A DNA stretch of 64,000 bases, from assembly GCF_000374025.1 (NCBI RefSeq), contig NZ_KB893172.1, positions 427,039 through 491,038 on the forward strand, written 5' to 3'. Below, piece after piece: positions 17,562 through 27,056 of the stretch. The position numbers and the translations under genes are program-made. The notes beneath the pieces were generated by a model that saw only the letters and a list, made by a program, of their open reading frames with translations, had not been told where the DNA came from and did no database searches. How positions within the stretch are numbered: the stretch's first letter is position 1; each line of letters opens with the position of its first letter. The DNA comes from Spirosoma panaciterrae DSM 21099 (lineage in GTDB: Bacteria; Bacteroidota; Bacteroidia; Cytophagales; Spirosomataceae).

Positions 17562-19010
17562 ATGAAACTACGATATAAAGCCATTTTTGCCGTATTGATT
17601 GGGCTGGCTTCCTCTTCCTGCGAGTCGCTGGTATCGGATATGAACCAGGACCCCAACAACCCGACCGATGCGTCGGCCGAATACATTTTTACAGGCACCC
17701 AGGTTGCCCATATTGCTTCGCAGGAAGGTATGGCCAGCCGACTCACGATTGTCTGGACGGGCTATGGATTTGGCGCGTTTCAGCAGTTTGGTACCTGGGG
17801 GCAGTATCAGATTACAGCCGCCAATTTCGACGACGACTGGAACCTGTTCTATACCGGAACAAATAAAAATGCGGTGCGGGCACTGGACAAGGCGAATCAG
17901 TTGGGCAACCGGGTCATGGCGGGTATCACCAAAATCATTCAGGCGCACAACATCGGTACGGCTACCGAACTATGGGGAGATGTTCCGTTTACCGAAACCG
18001 CCAATACGACCAAATTCCCGAACCCTCGCTTTGAAACTCAGGCTGAACTCATTCCCAAGCTGATCGCTCAGTTGAACGACGCCATCACGGACCTGGAATC
18101 GGGTATCGGTACGGTCGGTACTAAAGATCTGTTTTTTGCAGGTGACCTGACTAAATGGAAACAGGTTGCCAATACGCTAAAAGCCCGGTTGTACATCGAT
18201 CTGAAGCAGTATAACGAAGCCTACACAGCGGCTCAGTTGGGGGTAAGCACCTATGCCAACTCGATGTATTCGCCACACGGAACAACAGCCAGCGCCAACG
18301 AAAACCAGAATTACAGCTTCCTGACCAACATTCGGGCGGGCAGTATTACAGCCGAAGGCGCTTACAATGCTGAACTGCTTAACCCGGCCAAAACGGCGAC
18401 ATATCGAGGCAATGCCAAAACCAACGAAACGGCCCGGTTCAAGTTCTACTATCTGGAAAATGGCGTGAACGCACCCGGTGTGATCGAGCCTAACACGCTG
18501 ACCACCACAACGAATCGGGGCTTTTTTGCCCGTGATGCCAGTTTCCCGCTCGTAACCTATCAGGAGAATATTCTGACGCTGGCTGAAATGGCCTTGCGTT
18601 CCGGCAAAGGGTTCGACGCGGCATTGGCGCATCTGAATACCTACCGGAGCTTTCTGAACAGTGGTGGCTATCTGCATGCAACGTATAAAGTGGCCGGTAC
18701 CTACAAATATGATCCCTATGTTGCAGCCGATTTTGCCTCGGGGGGCATCGAAAATAAAGACGGTATCGCTGCTGATAAGGCATTGCTGCGCGAAATTCTG
18801 GAAGAGCGATACGTAACTTTCTACGGCCAGCACCTGGGCTGGAATGATGAACGTCGGACGCGTGCCGAAGGCTTGGGCGTTAAACTGAAGCCCAACAACG
18901 GCAGCCAGTTGCCCGGTCGGTTCATTTATTCGCAGAATGAGCTAAACTCGAACCCCAATAGTCCACGTTCAGCACCGAGCCTGTTTGAGTCGGTCACTAT
19001 TTTCAAGTAG
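17562..19010 (+). CDS. SusD/RagB-family outer-membrane lipoprotein
   Basis: The 482-residue substrate-binding lid for the SusC barrel has a lipoprotein signal (LIGLASSSC, Cys20). The body is the alpha-helical TPR-like fold of the SusD-like subfamily, with DFDDDWNLFY-like and LWGDVPFTE segments near 85-150. SLFESVTIF lies near the end. It begins 62 bases after the SusC stop, the standard order. Its ligand cannot be read from sequence, but no glycosidase or lyase is linked to it; the neighbours are hydrolases of amide or peptide bonds. Confidence 0.92.
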   Translation: MKLRYKAIFAVLIGLASSSCESLVSDMNQDPNNPTDASAEYIFTGTQVAHIASQEGMASRLTIVWTGYGFGAFQQFGTWGQYQITAANFDDDWNLFYTGTNKNAVRALDKANQLGNRVMAGITKIIQAHNIGTATELWGDVPFTETANTTKFPNPRFETQAELIPKLIAQLNDAITDLESGIGTVGTKDLFFAGDLTKWKQVANTLKARLYIDLKQYNEAYTAAQLGVSTYANSMYSPHGTTASANENQNYSFLTNIRAGSITAEGAYNAELLNPAKTATYRGNAKTNETARFKFYYLENGVNAPGVIEPNTLTTTTNRGFFARDASFPLVTYQENILTLAEMALRSGKGFDAALAHLNTYRSFLNSGGYLHATYKVAGTYKYDPYVAADFASGGIENKDGIAADKALLREILEERYVTFYGQHLGWNDERRTRAEGLGVKLKPNNGSQLPGRFIYSQNELNSNPNSPRSAPSLFESVTIFK

Positions 19011-19044
19011 GCTCGTTTATAAGAACTTATTAGATCGAACAGAA

Positions 19045-21246
19045 ATGCATCGACCCATTTATTGGCTGTTTCTCATCGCTGGTCTGGGCTTCCATTCGGC
19101 TACCGCCCAGACCACTTTTGCGGCTCAGGAAGCTAAAGCCCTGCAAAAACAGGCGAAGGGAATTGAGATCGTAAAAGATACCTACGGTGTTCCGCACGTG
19201 TACGCCAAAACCGATGCCGATGCCGTATTCGGTGAAATGTACATCCAGTGCGAAGAGTTCTTCGATAAGGTTGAAACGTCACTGATTGGGCGGTTGGGCC
19301 GTTCGGCGGAACTGGAAGGGGAATCGGCTATCTACCGAGACCTCTGGACCCGGATGTTTATCGACTCGGTTCAGGCGGTTCAGTTGTATCAGAAAACCCC
19401 CGACTGGCTCAAAAAACTGTGCGACGCCTATGCAGGTGGCATAAATTATTATCTGATTACCCATCCAGCCGTAAAACCCAAGCTGCTCACTCGGGTGGAG
19501 CCGTGGATGATCCTGATGAATAACGTTCCGGCCATGGGTGGCAGCAACGTTTCTGAAGCTGATTTCAAAGCGTTTTACCTGAAAGAAGCGACACAACCCG
19601 CAACGGGTGGCCGAAGCTTTACGGCCGAACCACCCAAAAACGACGGCTCCAATGGGTTCGCCCTGGCTCCGTCGCGTACCCAGAGCAAAAAGGCCATGCT
19701 CTTTATCAATCCCCACGCGGAATACTACGGTCGTATCGAAATTCATCTGGTCAGTGAAGAGGGCCTGAATTCATACGGGGCACCGTTTCTGGGGCAATTC
19801 AACATCTTCCAGGGCTTCAACGAGTTTCTGGGCTGGATGCACCCCGTTTCGCTGTCCGATGCCAAAGATTTGTACGCCGAGGATGTGGAGTGGAAAAAAG
19901 GGAAATGGATGTATCGCTACGATGGAGCCTGGAAACCCGTCGATAGCACAACGACTGAACTGCGCTACAAGAAAGGGGATAGCTGGGCGACCAAACGATT
20001 TGTGACCTACCGCACGCACCATGGCCCAGTGGTGTATGCGACCGCAACCCGCTGGATTGCGCTCAAAACCTACGAGCCAAACATCGAACTGCTGGGCATG
20101 CACTGGCTGAAAATGAAGGCCCGGAATATGAAGGAGTTTACCAGCGCCATCAATGCCCGTGCTATGGTCGGCAGCAACATCGTCTATGCTGACAAAGCGG
20201 GGAACATTGCGTACTGGCACGGTAATTTCGTACCCAGGAAAAACCCCTTGCTCGACTGGCGTCGCCCGGTCGATGGAACCACGTCGGCGACCGAATGGCA
20301 GGGTACACATGAACTCTCGGAGCTTCCGCACTACATCAACCCGACCAATGGCTGGCTACAGAATTGTAATTCAACGCCTTTGTACGGTGCTGGTGAGCTG
20401 AATACAGACATGCTAAACAAGCTGCCCTCCTACATGTTGCCAGATGGTCATACCCCCCGCGCTGTTCATGCCGTAAAGGTGTTGACACCCCTCAAAAATG
20501 CAACGATGGACGACGTGATCAAAGCCTCGTATGATACCTACCTGCCTAGTGGCGAACGTTTTGTACCCGGTCTGATTGCGGCTTATGCTACGGTTGGTGA
20601 TTCGCTCAAGGCCAAACTGGCGCAACCCATCGAAACGCTGAAAGCCTGGAATTTTCGGACCGATACCAACTCGGTAGCTACAACGCTTACGGTGCATTGG
20701 CTGGAAAAAATTATCCAGCTCGATATGGCGCGACTGGCAAAGCCTGCCACCACCGAAGAACAGTATTCACTAACCAATGGGGCCGCTGTTACGACCGAGT
20801 TTTTATCACCGAAAGAGCAGGTGACGGCTTTAGCGCAGGTAGTGGCTGATCTAGAGAAAGAGTTTGGAACCTGGCAGGTGCCCTGGGGTATGGATAATCG
20901 GTTTCAGCGGATAGCGGATTCGGAGCCCAGCGATGACAAACTTAGCTGGGGCGTTCCGGCTACGCCGGGTTTCATGGGCTCGCTGAATGCCTATGTAAGC
21001 CGCAAAACGGCCAAAACCCACAAACGATACGGTATTACAGGCAACACGTTCGTGGCTGCGGTAGAGTTTGGGGATAAACTCCGGGCTAAAACCATCCTGA
21101 CGGGGGGCGCCAGTTCGGACCCCGCATCGCCCCACTACCTTGATCAGGTGAAAGGCTACATCGACGGCACGTACAAAGAGATCTATTTCTATAAAGACGA
21201 CGTGTACAAACACGCCGAAAAAATCTATCATCCAGGCGATAAGTAA
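19045..21246 (+). CDS. Penicillin-acylase-type Ntn hydrolase
   Basis: The 733-residue precursor has a signal peptide (MHRPIYWLFLIAGLGFH..., cleavage after TAQ near 20). It has the N-terminal alpha part (IVKDTYGVPHVYA near 37) and the self-cleavage and catalytic site DGSNGFALAPSRT, with Ser202 becoming the N-terminus of the beta chain. The family hydrolyses acyl amides: penicillins, acyl-homoserine lactones, cyclic lipopeptides. The ATG at 19045 is chosen because it gives a clean signal peptide; an earlier ATG at 18985 overlaps the SusD gene. It is part of the SusCD, acylase, TldD, TldE-like, S9 run, so it probably acts on what the SusCD pair imports. Confidence 0.9.
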   Translation: MHRPIYWLFLIAGLGFHSATAQTTFAAQEAKALQKQAKGIEIVKDTYGVPHVYAKTDADAVFGEMYIQCEEFFDKVETSLIGRLGRSAELEGESAIYRDLWTRMFIDSVQAVQLYQKTPDWLKKLCDAYAGGINYYLITHPAVKPKLLTRVEPWMILMNNVPAMGGSNVSEADFKAFYLKEATQPATGGRSFTAEPPKNDGSNGFALAPSRTQSKKAMLFINPHAEYYGRIEIHLVSEEGLNSYGAPFLGQFNIFQGFNEFLGWMHPVSLSDAKDLYAEDVEWKKGKWMYRYDGAWKPVDSTTTELRYKKGDSWATKRFVTYRTHHGPVVYATATRWIALKTYEPNIELLGMHWLKMKARNMKEFTSAINARAMVGSNIVYADKAGNIAYWHGNFVPRKNPLLDWRRPVDGTTSATEWQGTHELSELPHYINPTNGWLQNCNSTPLYGAGELNTDMLNKLPSYMLPDGHTPRAVHAVKVLTPLKNATMDDVIKASYDTYLPSGERFVPGLIAAYATVGDSLKAKLAQPIETLKAWNFRTDTNSVATTLTVHWLEKIIQLDMARLAKPATTEEQYSLTNGAAVTTEFLSPKEQVTALAQVVADLEKEFGTWQVPWGMDNRFQRIADSEPSDDKLSWGVPATPGFMGSLNAYVSRKTAKTHKRYGITGNTFVAAVEFGDKLRAKTILTGGASSDPASPHYLDQVKGYIDGTYKEIYFYKDDVYKHAEKIYHPGDK

Positions 21247-21250
21247 TCGT

Positions 21251-22894
21251 ATGAAACGACGTGATTTTGTCAAACTGTCTGGCGTAGGGCTTGGAGCAAC
21301 CATGCTGCCTGCCGGGCTGATAGCCGGGAATCGGATTTCGGCGGAGGAGTTACTGAATCCGGGGCTGGATGTTGCCGTCAAAAAACGACTGGCCGATGTG
21401 GCGCTCAACGCGGCCAAAAGCAAAGGGGCTACCTATGCCGATGTACGCATTGGCCGTTACCTGCGTCAGTACCTGTTTACGCGGGAAAATAAAGTGCAGA
21501 ACATCGTCAATTCCGAATCGTATGGTATTGGAATACGGGTTATTGCCAACGGAACCTGGGGATTTGCATCGACCAACACCATGTCGCCCGAAAGCATTGC
21601 CGAGTGTGCTGCCATGGCGGTGGATATGGCGAAGGCAAATGCCGAAATCCAGCGGGAGCCCGTCGTACTGGCTCCGCAGAAAGGGGTAGGAGAAAAGGTC
21701 TGGAAAACACCCATTAAGAAAAATGCCTTCGAAATTCCGGTCAAGGAAAAGATCGATCTGCTGATGGACGTGAACGGGGCCGCGCTGAAAAATGGGGCTT
21801 CGTTCGTCACCTCAAACCTCTTCTTTGTCAACGAGCAGAAATACTTTGCCTCAACCGATGGCTCGTATATCGATCAGGATGTGCATCGGATGTGGCCAAC
21901 CTTTACGGTGTCGGCCGTAAATCGGCAAACGGGGCGGTTCAAATCGCGGGATGCCCTCAGCGCACCCATTGGAATGGGCTATGAGTATCTGTCGGATAAC
22001 CCGGCCGAAAAGATCGTGATACCCAATGGGCCAACGGTGTATCGGTATGCCTACAACATGATCGAGGATGCTACGGCAGCGGCTTTGCAGGCGAAGGAAA
22101 AACTCTCCGCCAAATCGGTTCCCGCTGGTAAGTACGACATGATTCTGGACCCCTCGAATCTGGGCCTGACCATTCACGAGTCGGTTGGTCACCCGCTGGA
22201 ACTGGACCGGGTGCTGGGCTACGAAGCCAATCTGGCCGGAACCAGCTTTGCAACGATGGAAAAACTGCAGTCGAAAAACTTCCAGTACGGCAGCAAAATC
22301 GTCAATCTGGTGGCAGATAAGATTCAACCCAACACCATGGGTTTGGTTGGCTACGACGATGAGGGGGTGCCCTGCAAAAAGTGGAATTTAGTAAAAGATG
22401 GTATCCTGGTCAATTTCCAGGCTACCCGCGATCAGGTGCATCTGTTGGGTGAAAAGGAGTCGCAGGGGTGCAGCTTCGCCGAAAGTTGGGATAGCGTTCA
22501 GTTTCAGCGCATGCCGAACGTATCACTTCAGCCATCGGAAGGCAAATACAGCATCCACGATATGATTAAGGATACCGAAAAGGGTATTTATATTCTTGGT
22601 CGTGGATCGTCGTCCATTGATCAGCAGCGGTATAATTTTCAGTTCAGCGGGCAGCTTTTCTACGAGATCAAAGACGGCAAAATTGCGGGTATGCTCGACG
22701 ACGTAGCCTATCAGTCCAACACCCAGGAGTTCTGGAATTCCTGCGCCCGCATCTGCGACAAGGACGACTACCGCTTGTTTGGCACCTTCTTCGACGGGAA
22801 AGGACAACCGGGGCAGGCCAGCGCTGTTTCGCACGGTTGCCCTACTACCCGTTTCAATGGCGTAAACGTAATCAACACCGGACGGAAGATTTAA
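21251..22894 (+). CDS. TldD-family metallopeptidase with twin-arginine signal
   Basis: The 547-residue protein has the zinc motif HESVGH at 309-314, the TldD form of HExxxH, and the family's C-terminal beta-rich region. The N-terminus MKRRDFVKLSGVGLGATMLP is a twin-arginine export signal, so this copy is folded in the cytoplasm and sent to the periplasm, unlike the cytoplasmic E. coli TldD that works on microcin B17 and CcdA. It starts 4 bases after the acylase stop codon. The TldE-like partner follows after a palindromic repeat. Confidence 0.9.
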   Translation: MKRRDFVKLSGVGLGATMLPAGLIAGNRISAEELLNPGLDVAVKKRLADVALNAAKSKGATYADVRIGRYLRQYLFTRENKVQNIVNSESYGIGIRVIANGTWGFASTNTMSPESIAECAAMAVDMAKANAEIQREPVVLAPQKGVGEKVWKTPIKKNAFEIPVKEKIDLLMDVNGAALKNGASFVTSNLFFVNEQKYFASTDGSYIDQDVHRMWPTFTVSAVNRQTGRFKSRDALSAPIGMGYEYLSDNPAEKIVIPNGPTVYRYAYNMIEDATAAALQAKEKLSAKSVPAGKYDMILDPSNLGLTIHESVGHPLELDRVLGYEANLAGTSFATMEKLQSKNFQYGSKIVNLVADKIQPNTMGLVGYDDEGVPCKKWNLVKDGILVNFQATRDQVHLLGEKESQGCSFAESWDSVQFQRMPNVSLQPSEGKYSIHDMIKDTEKGIYILGRGSSSIDQQRYNFQFSGQLFYEIKDGKIAGMLDDVAYQSNTQEFWNSCARICDKDDYRLFGTFFDGKGQPGQASAVSHGCPTTRFNGVNVINTGRKI

Positions 22895-22905
22895 AAAAGT
22901 AGTAG

Positions 22906-22992
22906 TAGGAGCGAGTAGTGAGGAGCGAGAATGCTGGCGCAAGCCAAAAAGAGTATGCGTCAGCCATTCTCGCTCCTCACTACTCGCTCCTA
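22906..22992. repeat. Palindromic intergenic repeat between the TldD and TldE-like genes
   Basis: The 28-base arms are perfectly complementary (TAGGAGCGAGTAGTGAGGAG then CGAGAATG, and the reverse complement at 22965-22992), enclosing about 30 bases that also pair in part. It splits two genes expected to be co-expressed, so it could lower downstream expression or protect the upstream mRNA end. Style resembles 60333-60378. Confidence 0.75.
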
Positions 22993-23009
22993 ATACCTCA
23001 TAAAAACAC

Positions 23010-24326
23010 ATGGCTATTTTATCGCAGGAAGAAGCCAAAAGGCTCATTGATAAAGTGTTGGGTTATTCCAAAGCCGACGAAATGAAGGTAGAGCTGAATG
23101 GCGGCCGAACCGGGAATATCCGGTTTGCGCGTAATTCCGTTTCTACCGCTGGAGCGACCAACAACCTAACGGTGTCGGTGACGGCTGTAATAGGCAAGCG
23201 GATCGGAACGTCGGATATCAACGAGTTTGACGACGCTTCGCTCGAAAAGGCGGTTCGTCGGGCGGAAGAGATGGCCCGGCTGGCGCCCGAAAACCCGGAG
23301 TATATGCCCATGCCGGGACCACAAACCTATACCACTCCCCAGGCATTTGTCGAAACCACGGCTACCATGAAAGCGCCTGACCGGGCAAAACTGGCCGGGG
23401 CTAGTATTAAATCGGTTATGGATAGCCAGTTGAGCGGGGCGGGGTTTCTGGAAGATTCGGCTACGTTCAACGCCATCGGCAATAGCAAAGGACTGTTTGG
23501 CTATCATAAAAGCACCAACGCCAATTTCTCGCTGACCATCCGCACGCCCGACGGAACGGGTTCAGGCTATGCTGCGGGCGATTTCAACGACGTCAGTAAA
23601 CTTAAGACGGGCGCATTGACCGACATCGCCATTCAGAAAGCCCGCGCTTCGCAAAAGGCGGTTGCGCTGGAGCCCGGTAAATATACCGTCATTCTGGAAC
23701 CGCTGGCGGCTGGCGAACTGATTCAGTTTATGGTACGGGCGATGGATGCACGCACTGCCGACGAAGGCCGGAGTTTTCTGAGTAAGAAAGGGGGCGGTAC
23801 ACGCCTGGGCGAAAAACTACTGGACGAACGTGTGACCATTTACTCCGATCCAACCGATTCGCAGGTGCCCAGTTCGCCGTTTTCGGGCGATGGCTATCCG
23901 TACGAAAAAGTGGTCTGGTTCGATAAAGGGGTGGTCAAAAATCTGTCGTATTCCCCCTATTGGGCGAAGCAAAAAGGGGTTAAACCTTTGCCCGAACCGT
24001 CTGGCTTTGTCATGCAGGGTGGAACGCAGTCGCTGGCCGACATGATTAAAGGCACTGAGAAAGGTATTCTGGTCACCCGGTTCTGGTATACGCGCTGGCT
24101 GGACCCGCAAACCCTGCTCTACACGGGCCTTACCCGCGACGGAACGTTTTATATCGACAATGGGCAGATCAAGCACCCGATCAAAAACTTCCGCTTCAAC
24201 GAAAGCCCGGTCATCATGCTCAACAACCTCGAAGCCCTCGGGATTCCTGAGCGTACCCGAGGCAGTATGGTGCCGCCTTTACGGATTCGTGATTTTACGT
24301 TCAGTAGCCTTTCAGATGCCGTCTGA
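23010..24326 (+). CDS. TldE/PmbA-like partner of TldD
   Basis: The 438-residue protein has the TldD/PmbA fold but no HExxxH, as in TldE/PmbA, the non-catalytic half of the TldD-TldE heterodimer. Recognisable parts are EEAKRLIDKVLGYSKADE near 7-24, RFARNSVSTAG near 36-46, and GILVTRFWYTRWLDPQTLLYTGLTRDGTFYI near 351-380. No export signal is seen: it begins MAILSQEEAKRLI. That is odd, because its partner carries a twin-arginine signal. The pair may be exported together as a complex (hitchhiker export), or this protein may stay in the cytoplasm. Confidence 0.88.
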   Translation: MAILSQEEAKRLIDKVLGYSKADEMKVELNGGRTGNIRFARNSVSTAGATNNLTVSVTAVIGKRIGTSDINEFDDASLEKAVRRAEEMARLAPENPEYMPMPGPQTYTTPQAFVETTATMKAPDRAKLAGASIKSVMDSQLSGAGFLEDSATFNAIGNSKGLFGYHKSTNANFSLTIRTPDGTGSGYAAGDFNDVSKLKTGALTDIAIQKARASQKAVALEPGKYTVILEPLAAGELIQFMVRAMDARTADEGRSFLSKKGGGTRLGEKLLDERVTIYSDPTDSQVPSSPFSGDGYPYEKVVWFDKGVVKNLSYSPYWAKQKGVKPLPEPSGFVMQGGTQSLADMIKGTEKGILVTRFWYTRWLDPQTLLYTGLTRDGTFYIDNGQIKHPIKNFRFNESPVIMLNNLEALGIPERTRGSMVPPLRIRDFTFSSLSDAV

Positions 24327-24360
24327 TTACCCTTTAACATCTTCCTCTTTTTTACAACCA

Positions 24361-25461
24361 ATGAAAAAAGTTACCGGACTCATCCTTTCTCTTTTTGCGG
24401 GAACACTTCTATACAGCCCGACAAGTGCCCAAAGCTCAGAAGGTAATCAAAGTAATCAGGTCGCTGCGCTGCAACGGCAGTTAGCCAGCATGCAGCACCA
24501 GTTTGATGCGCTGGACAAAACCATCGACGATCTGACCTGGTCGCAGCGGCTGGGCGATGCCGTATTGGTCGATAAGGTCATCATTACCGGACCACCTCCG
24601 GCTGTCGTTAAAAATCCAACGGGTCAGGGCGCAAAAAACCCCGTTCGGTTTTCGGCTTATGTGTTCATTCCTACCAAAATCGATCCGTCGAAAAAATACC
24701 CGTTGCTGGTGCTGCCACATGGGGGTGTACATAGCAACTTTAACACAGCCTACGCTCACATTATCAAGGAGCTAACCGCGCAGGAATATGTTGTCATTGC
24801 CCCTGATTATCGGGGGAGTACGGGCTATGGGCAGGGCTTTTACCAGCTCATCGATTACGGCGGACTAGAAGTGGAAGACACCAAAGCCTGCCGGGATTAC
24901 ATGCTCGAAAACTACGATTTCATCGATAAAAAACGAGTCGGTATGTTGGGCTGGAGTCATGGCGGTATGATTACCCTACTCAACCTGTTCAATCACCCTT
25001 CCGATTATGCCGTAGGGTATGCGGGCGTACCCGTAAGCGATCTGATTGCCCGGATGGGCTACAAAAGTCAAAGCTACCGGGATGCGTATTCGGCTGACTA
25101 TCACCTGGGCAAAACCGCCGATCAGAATGTAGAAGAATACCGGAAACGCTCTCCGGCCTGGCAGGCGCACAAACTACAGACTCCACTTCTGATTCATACC
25201 AACACCAACGACGAGGATGTAAACGTGCTGGAGGTCGAGCATTTGATCAAGTCACTAAAGGCTGAGGGGAAGAAGTTCGAATACGAAATTTATAAAGACG
25301 CTCCCGGCGGACATACCTTCAACCGGATCGATTCGTACGGAGCAAAGGAAAGCCGGATGAAGATCTATGATTTTCTGGCTCAGTACCTCAAGCCCAATAA
25401 GAAATTCAAAGACGTAAAAGAGTTGATCGAAGCGAGCTATTTTCCGAAATCAGGGAAGTAA
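24361..25461 (+). CDS. Secreted S9-type (prolyl-oligopeptidase-like) serine hydrolase
   Basis: The 366-residue protein has a signal peptide (MKKVTGLILSLFAGTLL..., cleavage after SAQ near 22), a short coiled-coil-like stretch (about 30-55), then an alpha/beta-hydrolase domain. The nucleophile elbow is GWSHGG with Ser199. The acid lies in the NTNDEDVN region near 282-289 and the histidine in GGHTF near 320. This resembles the catalytic domain of S9 peptidases without the beta-propeller. The ATG at 24361 is used, 34 bases after the TldE-like stop. It closes the putative peptide-processing run, and a palindromic repeat follows. Confidence 0.87.
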   Translation: MKKVTGLILSLFAGTLLYSPTSAQSSEGNQSNQVAALQRQLASMQHQFDALDKTIDDLTWSQRLGDAVLVDKVIITGPPPAVVKNPTGQGAKNPVRFSAYVFIPTKIDPSKKYPLLVLPHGGVHSNFNTAYAHIIKELTAQEYVVIAPDYRGSTGYGQGFYQLIDYGGLEVEDTKACRDYMLENYDFIDKKRVGMLGWSHGGMITLLNLFNHPSDYAVGYAGVPVSDLIARMGYKSQSYRDAYSADYHLGKTADQNVEEYRKRSPAWQAHKLQTPLLIHTNTNDEDVNVLEVEHLIKSLKAEGKKFEYEIYKDAPGGHTFNRIDSYGAKESRMKIYDFLAQYLKPNKKFKDVKELIEASYFPKSGK

Positions 25462-25485
25462 TATCGTCGAGCTGTACGGCAATTC

Positions 25486-25563
25486 TGTCCTAGCGACGAA
25501 GGAGCAATTTTCGAAGAAGTCGTTTATGTATTCCCCGAAGATTGCTCCTTCGTCGCTAGGACA
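25486..25563. repeat. Palindromic repeat between converging genes
   Basis: The arms TGTCCTAGCGACGAAGGAGC and AATTTTCG (left) mirror CGAAGATTGCTCC and TTCGTCGCTAGGACA (right), with one or two mismatches and a loop of about 24 bases. The core GAAGGAGCAAT-TTTCG relates it to the elements at 13557, 32954 and 35903. Confidence 0.75.
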
Positions 25564-25600
25564 AAATACGCTTACGAATAAGCCTTTGAATAAAGGCTAC

Positions 25601-26908
25601 TTACTGCGGATTTTCGACAGGGGGAGGGGCACCGAAGCGTTTGTGCGAACCCTTTAATTCTCCGTGAGAATGGATGAGAATAAACGTAAGCAGCGCTAAA
25701 AACACGAGTAAGCCCCCAAAATTGATCGCCCATTTTTTCGGCGCTAAAAGTCTGGGACTGAAAACGGGATGGGTTTTGCCGATAAGCAGAGCGACTACTA
25801 GCCAATTGACGATGTACAGGTATTGTTCAATGCGATAGCCGCTCATAAATGCGCCCGTAATAAACAGGCTAAACAGAATATACAGCCCCCATAAACCGAG
25901 AAAGAGGCCAACCACCTCGTTTTGAGAATAGGAGACGGGATTGGCTTTAGTCTGGTAAAAACGCACCCAGCACCAGCCTGTCATGGCGAGTACCATGCCA
26001 ATGGAAACCAATTGAACCGAGCCAGTGATGGGACTGTCAGTTGCTACGCCGATCTTACTGAAAATGTCCTGAAGCCGTTCTGTTTCAAACGATTGCTGCC
26101 ATACGATGTACGGAATCACCAGCATCACCATCAGTAGAGGAAACCATACCTGAGTTTTAGGCTGAGTCGTTTCGACCGATTCCCATTCGGATGTCAGGGT
26201 GCCGTAGGCCATACCCAGGCCACCGAAAAAGCCCAGTGAATATTCCATGACGTTCCAGAAATTGAATTTGATTTCGGTCAGATTGCCGAGGACCTGGAGA
26301 AAATTGCCGAATGCGAAACCAAAGCCTCCACCCAGACCGGTGAATATGGCCACGCGTAACGCCGAGTACTGTCGGTGACGCACCAGATACCAGGTAAGGG
26401 CTACAGCGGCTCCGAAGCAAACCGCCCACATTTCGGAACGGGGGGGCGTCATTCGCCAGTCGAATTCTTCGATCAGGAAAAAGTAGAACAATATCCCGCC
26501 AACTACCATTTCGACAATCAGCTTATGCCACTTTACAGGTTTGGTGGCCGAGTCGGTCAGGGCCAGGCCAAACAGACCCCCACCCACGTACCCATACAGG
26601 CCACCAATCACAAACAGCATGATTAGCCCGTAGAACACATTGACAAATTCGGTATCGCGGCCGTAGCCTACCACAATGCCATAGCTCGCCAGCCCACCGA
26701 GCCCCCAGCCAATAGCGCCCGCCAGTGTGACAGCAAAAACCCGGGCATACCAATCGGTGCGTTTTGCCACCAGCAAAACACTTAGAGAGCCAATACCACC
26801 CGCCCAGGCGGCACCGTATTCATGCCCAAACTGACCGCGAATGGCCCAGGCCGTTCCGAGCGACAGGCCCACTACGAGCATAGACAAAGAAATAGATTTG
26901 TTTCCCAT
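25601..26908 (-). CDS. Polytopic membrane protein of unknown function
   Basis: I do not recognise this 435-residue protein as a named family. It has about 12 hydrophobic segments with many Gly-rich helix contacts (GGIGSL, GAIGWGLGGLASYG, GGLYGYVGGGLFG). The first helix carries RGQFGHEYGAAWAGG, which looks conserved rather than random. There is no transporter signature I can name. It converges with the S9-type hydrolase gene and is followed on its own strand by nothing close. It starts 148 bases downstream of the ECF sigma gene's stop codon and could be co-transcribed with it. Confidence 0.8.
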   Translation of the reverse strand: MGNKSISLSMLVVGLSLGTAWAIRGQFGHEYGAAWAGGIGSLSVLLVAKRTDWYARVFAVTLAGAIGWGLGGLASYGIVVGYGRDTEFVNVFYGLIMLFVIGGLYGYVGGGLFGLALTDSATKPVKWHKLIVEMVVGGILFYFFLIEEFDWRMTPPRSEMWAVCFGAAVALTWYLVRHRQYSALRVAIFTGLGGGFGFAFGNFLQVLGNLTEIKFNFWNVMEYSLGFFGGLGMAYGTLTSEWESVETTQPKTQVWFPLLMVMLVIPYIVWQQSFETERLQDIFSKIGVATDSPITGSVQLVSIGMVLAMTGWCWVRFYQTKANPVSYSQNEVVGLFLGLWGLYILFSLFITGAFMSGYRIEQYLYIVNWLVVALLIGKTHPVFSPRLLAPKKWAINFGGLLVFLALLTFILIHSHGELKGSHKRFGAPPPVENPQ

Positions 26909-27056
26909 GCAGAGACGCAGCTAAGTAAGGATGTAGGAATTGTTTCCTGATATACCCGACTTAGCCGCGAACAGGCTATTGGCAGGAAGGCAAGTGGGCA
27001 AGTAACCCCTTGTACCGCAGGGTGATTCGGCCTGTTTCGCTGGAATGAGAGCGGAG

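Noticed and set aside
18177..18833. Reverse open frame of 218 codons inside SusD
   Set aside because: It is antisense to a conserved SusD gene, with no homologous features.
22906..22992. Possible CRISPR-like repeat
   Set aside because: There is one inverted repeat only, with no regular spacers or repeat array, and no cas genes in the window.
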